A stretch of 64,000 bases of DNA from Usnea hakonensis (Eukaryota; Ascomycota; Lecanoromycetes; Lecanorales; Parmeliaceae), in NCBI GenBank assembly GCA_013423325.1, contig BLJB01000141.1:258-64257 (forward strand), written 5' to 3'. Shown here in pieces: positions 62,201-64,000 of this stretch (its first letter is position 1; the number at the start of each line of letters is the position of its first letter). Made by a program: the position numbers and the translations under genes. The notes beneath the pieces are model-generated. The model made no database searches and was not told where the DNA came from. It saw only the letters and a program-made list of their open reading frames with translations.

Positions 62201-62457
62201 CTAGCTCATATTTCAGTGTACGCAAAGTACAGGCGACATTGTCTCTATATTTAAATTTGCACTTACTGGCGCCCGAAGGACAGATGACAGGTCGCACACT
62301 TGTAGGGTTTCACGTTCGTATCTAATAGGAGTCAGCTGTGCTAATAGTATTTTTCAGAGCCGAGGTATTGTTGCATTGCAAGCCGCTTACGGGTCCGGAC
62401 ATGACGTTCTAGATGCTCTGCGCGCAAGAATTCTTGCCCACAGTAGGTACAGTACAT
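59285..62457 (-). CDS. transcription factor with two C2H2 fingers plus Zn2Cys6 and fungal_trans domain
   Basis: Six exons, 62457-62391, 62321-62267, 62200-62068, 62000-60618, 60478-60369, 60314-59285, give 925 aa. Finger 1 is C3-x2-C6-x12-H19-x3-H23 and finger 2 is C31-x2-C34-x12-H47-x4-H52. The Zn2Cys6 cluster follows at once: C72-x2-C75-x6-C82-x6-C89-x2-C92-x6-C99, a perfect match. A long acidic/polar linker precedes the fungal-specific transcription factor domain (W-x2-W-K-D-Y-E then RLAYSWVVVDQELSLF). The start has only two residues before the first finger cysteine, but no upstream exon is obvious. It is the natural candidate regulator of the neighbouring cassette and of the CGGACTCCG sites; that link is inference. 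Confidence 0.9.
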
Positions 62458-64000
62458 GACGCTCTGCTCTAGCGTATGTCTCCCCTCCTTGATGTAGCAT
62501 GAAGGAGATGTCAAAGGCCTCAGTTCTAGCTTGCTGCTTCGAAGTGCAAAAAAGATATCGTGTACTATCTATAGCTTCATTGAAGGACGGTTGATATACG
62601 TTAGAGCTTGCTTGGTCTGGATTCGTCGTCCTCAGACCGCCTTACTGCACTGATCTGCGGTGGCGGTCTGCCGTTCAGCGCGTCAGCGTCAGGAAGTGCT
62701 GCGATTGGGACTCGGTTGTTAAGTTCTGGCTTTTGAGTTCTGAGTAAGACACTCGTAAAGAGCCAAGCTTTTTCTAGCGGCTTTACGGTTTTCTAGCGCC
62801 ATTACAATACGACCTAAAATCAGCTTAGGATACAAGTATCTTTGGAGTAGATTTCAACAAATGATGTATTAATGGAGAGTCACAGCCAGATAATCTTGGA
62901 CAAACTTAGGCCGAGGTTGGTAGATGAGTTCAGATTACTACCATCAGGACCACTCCTAAGCGACCTAAGGGGTTGATTTGCATTATTGAATACTTGCACT
63001 GTCAGCTTAATCATACCCACAGCCTCGCGGCCGCCCGTGCATGGCTGAAAGTTAATGATCCAGGCTTATGCGCAAGGACGAAGGCGTGTGAAAAAGTTCC
63101 CCCTCGATTTGCCAGTATCAAAGCATTGACCAAGCCACAGGATAGCAAGCTGCCTGAACATTGCATACAACTTAGCGTATTTGTAATCCGGAGAATTTTT
63201 CAGGGCTGACACTCCACGCATGCACCACATGTTTTTATACTGTACTCTATCAATGTTCTCAAAACAACTATAATTACTAATATACGTTCTAAAGTAGAGG
63301 AAAAAGATTACGATTACGAAACTTGAATCAGAAGTCTTTCCTTAAAAGATAACTAGAGAGACTAATAAACTAATAAATACCTATATCAATGTCGGAGGTG
63401 TAATTTACTCGGCCAGAGGCCTAAAATAGCGCGGGGTATTGCGCTTCTTAGGCGCAAACCCCTGATTTGGTTGATATTGTGGGGGGTTGTCTAGGCCAAG
63501 CCTGACAATTAAGATCCCCATAATAAGAACATACTTATAGATATATCTAGATATACTTTACTTTAAAATACGGATTATAAGCAGATCTTAATAAATAACC
63601 GTCTATAAAGAGTCTTAAGTCTTACTATCGTTTCGATAACATTCGATAAACGATAAGCTTTTCCCAAGGTGTTTCCTATAGGCAAGTATACGCGTCGGTA
63701 TTTTGTATATAGGAAGGTGTACGCGATTGGTAATATGTAGGCGGATGAGATGAGCAACATACATGCATGATCAGGACAGCATGTTTGTCTGGGTAAACCT
63801 GGGTAAAGATTGGTATCATAGGAGTCGGGCATCAACCGGGGTCATGCTACGAATACCTATGTATACGGACTCCGTGGCAGCACTATCACGATATCCTTGT
63901 CAGTAATAAGTTTGATGCCCTCAAACGGAAAAGAGAAAGTATTTTCTCAATTCTTCGGCTTCGTCCTTCCCTTCCGTCCTTCGGGCCTTTCCTTCAAGTC
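62458..64000. other. upstream region of the regulator and right edge
   Basis: About 1.5 kb with no supported gene. 63240-63640 is AT-rich with scattered TA steps, probably a decayed repeat. CCCCTGATTT at about 63470 also occurs in the inverted repeat near 13325. An exact CGGACTCCG lies at 63866-63874. Confidence 0.5.
63866..63874. promoter_or_regulatory. CGGACTCCG site near the right edge
   Basis: Context ATACGGACTCCGTGG. It lies 1.4 kb upstream of the regulator ATG, rather far for that gene, and may serve a gene beyond the window. Confidence 0.45.

Noticed and set aside
1..64000. tRNA, rRNA or CRISPR features
   Set aside because: A few GGTTCGAA-like words occur (about 12254 and 60905) but no cloverleaf surrounds them; no regular spaced short repeats with unique spacers were seen.

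Overview
The window looks like nuclear DNA of a filamentous ascomycete (Pezizomycotina). Genes are split by many short introns (mostly 45-150 nt, usual GT...AG ends). The families present are fungal: cell-wall alpha-1,3-glucan synthase, Zn2Cys6 regulator, fungal rhodopsin-type membrane protein, NLR-type STAND ATPase, OPT transporter and three P450s. I cannot name the species. Gene models were spliced by hand; wherever I give a protein length, all exon phases add up. Four 2-base N runs lie at homopolymers and mark assembly joins.

Left part (1-20 kb), accessory in character: an AT-rich decayed repeat; an ACS/Dal5-type MFS permease (1688-3196); a rhodopsin-domain membrane protein (4905-6270); a DUF7025-type AAA ATPase with a frameshift (6575-9125); a STAND-like gene broken by a frameshift and an in-frame TGA (9632-11372); a 3-kb stretch with palindromes, a candidate 55-aa spliced micro-gene and a minisatellite; a small hypothetical protein; a SRPBCC-fold protein; and an F-box-like gene followed by relics of relatives.

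Middle part (20-45 kb): an intact 17-exon alpha-1,3-glucan synthase (2,524 aa), an APC-family permease (541 aa), an intact NLR-like protein (923 aa, NACHT plus ankyrin-like repeats), a 2.5-kb pyrimidine-rich low-complexity stretch, an OPT oligopeptide transporter (818 aa) and a broken unknown gene.

Right part (46.5-62.5 kb) is the most interesting. It holds a tailoring-gene cassette: P450 (-), SDR (+), P450 (+), P450 (+), DHA2-type MFS exporter (-), and a regulator with two C2H2 fingers plus a Zn2Cys6 cluster (-). No PKS, NRPS or terpene synthase is present. The 9-mer CGGACTCCG (a CGG-N3-CCG inverted half-site, the kind Zn2Cys6 dimers bind) occurs five times by eye in the window. Four copies lie 160-300 bp upstream of the P450s (two of them in the P450/SDR shared promoter). 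The fifth lies at 63.87 kb near the right edge. A one-mismatch copy lies upstream of the exporter. I infer a co-regulated secondary-metabolite cluster that probably continues to the right, where a backbone gene may lie.
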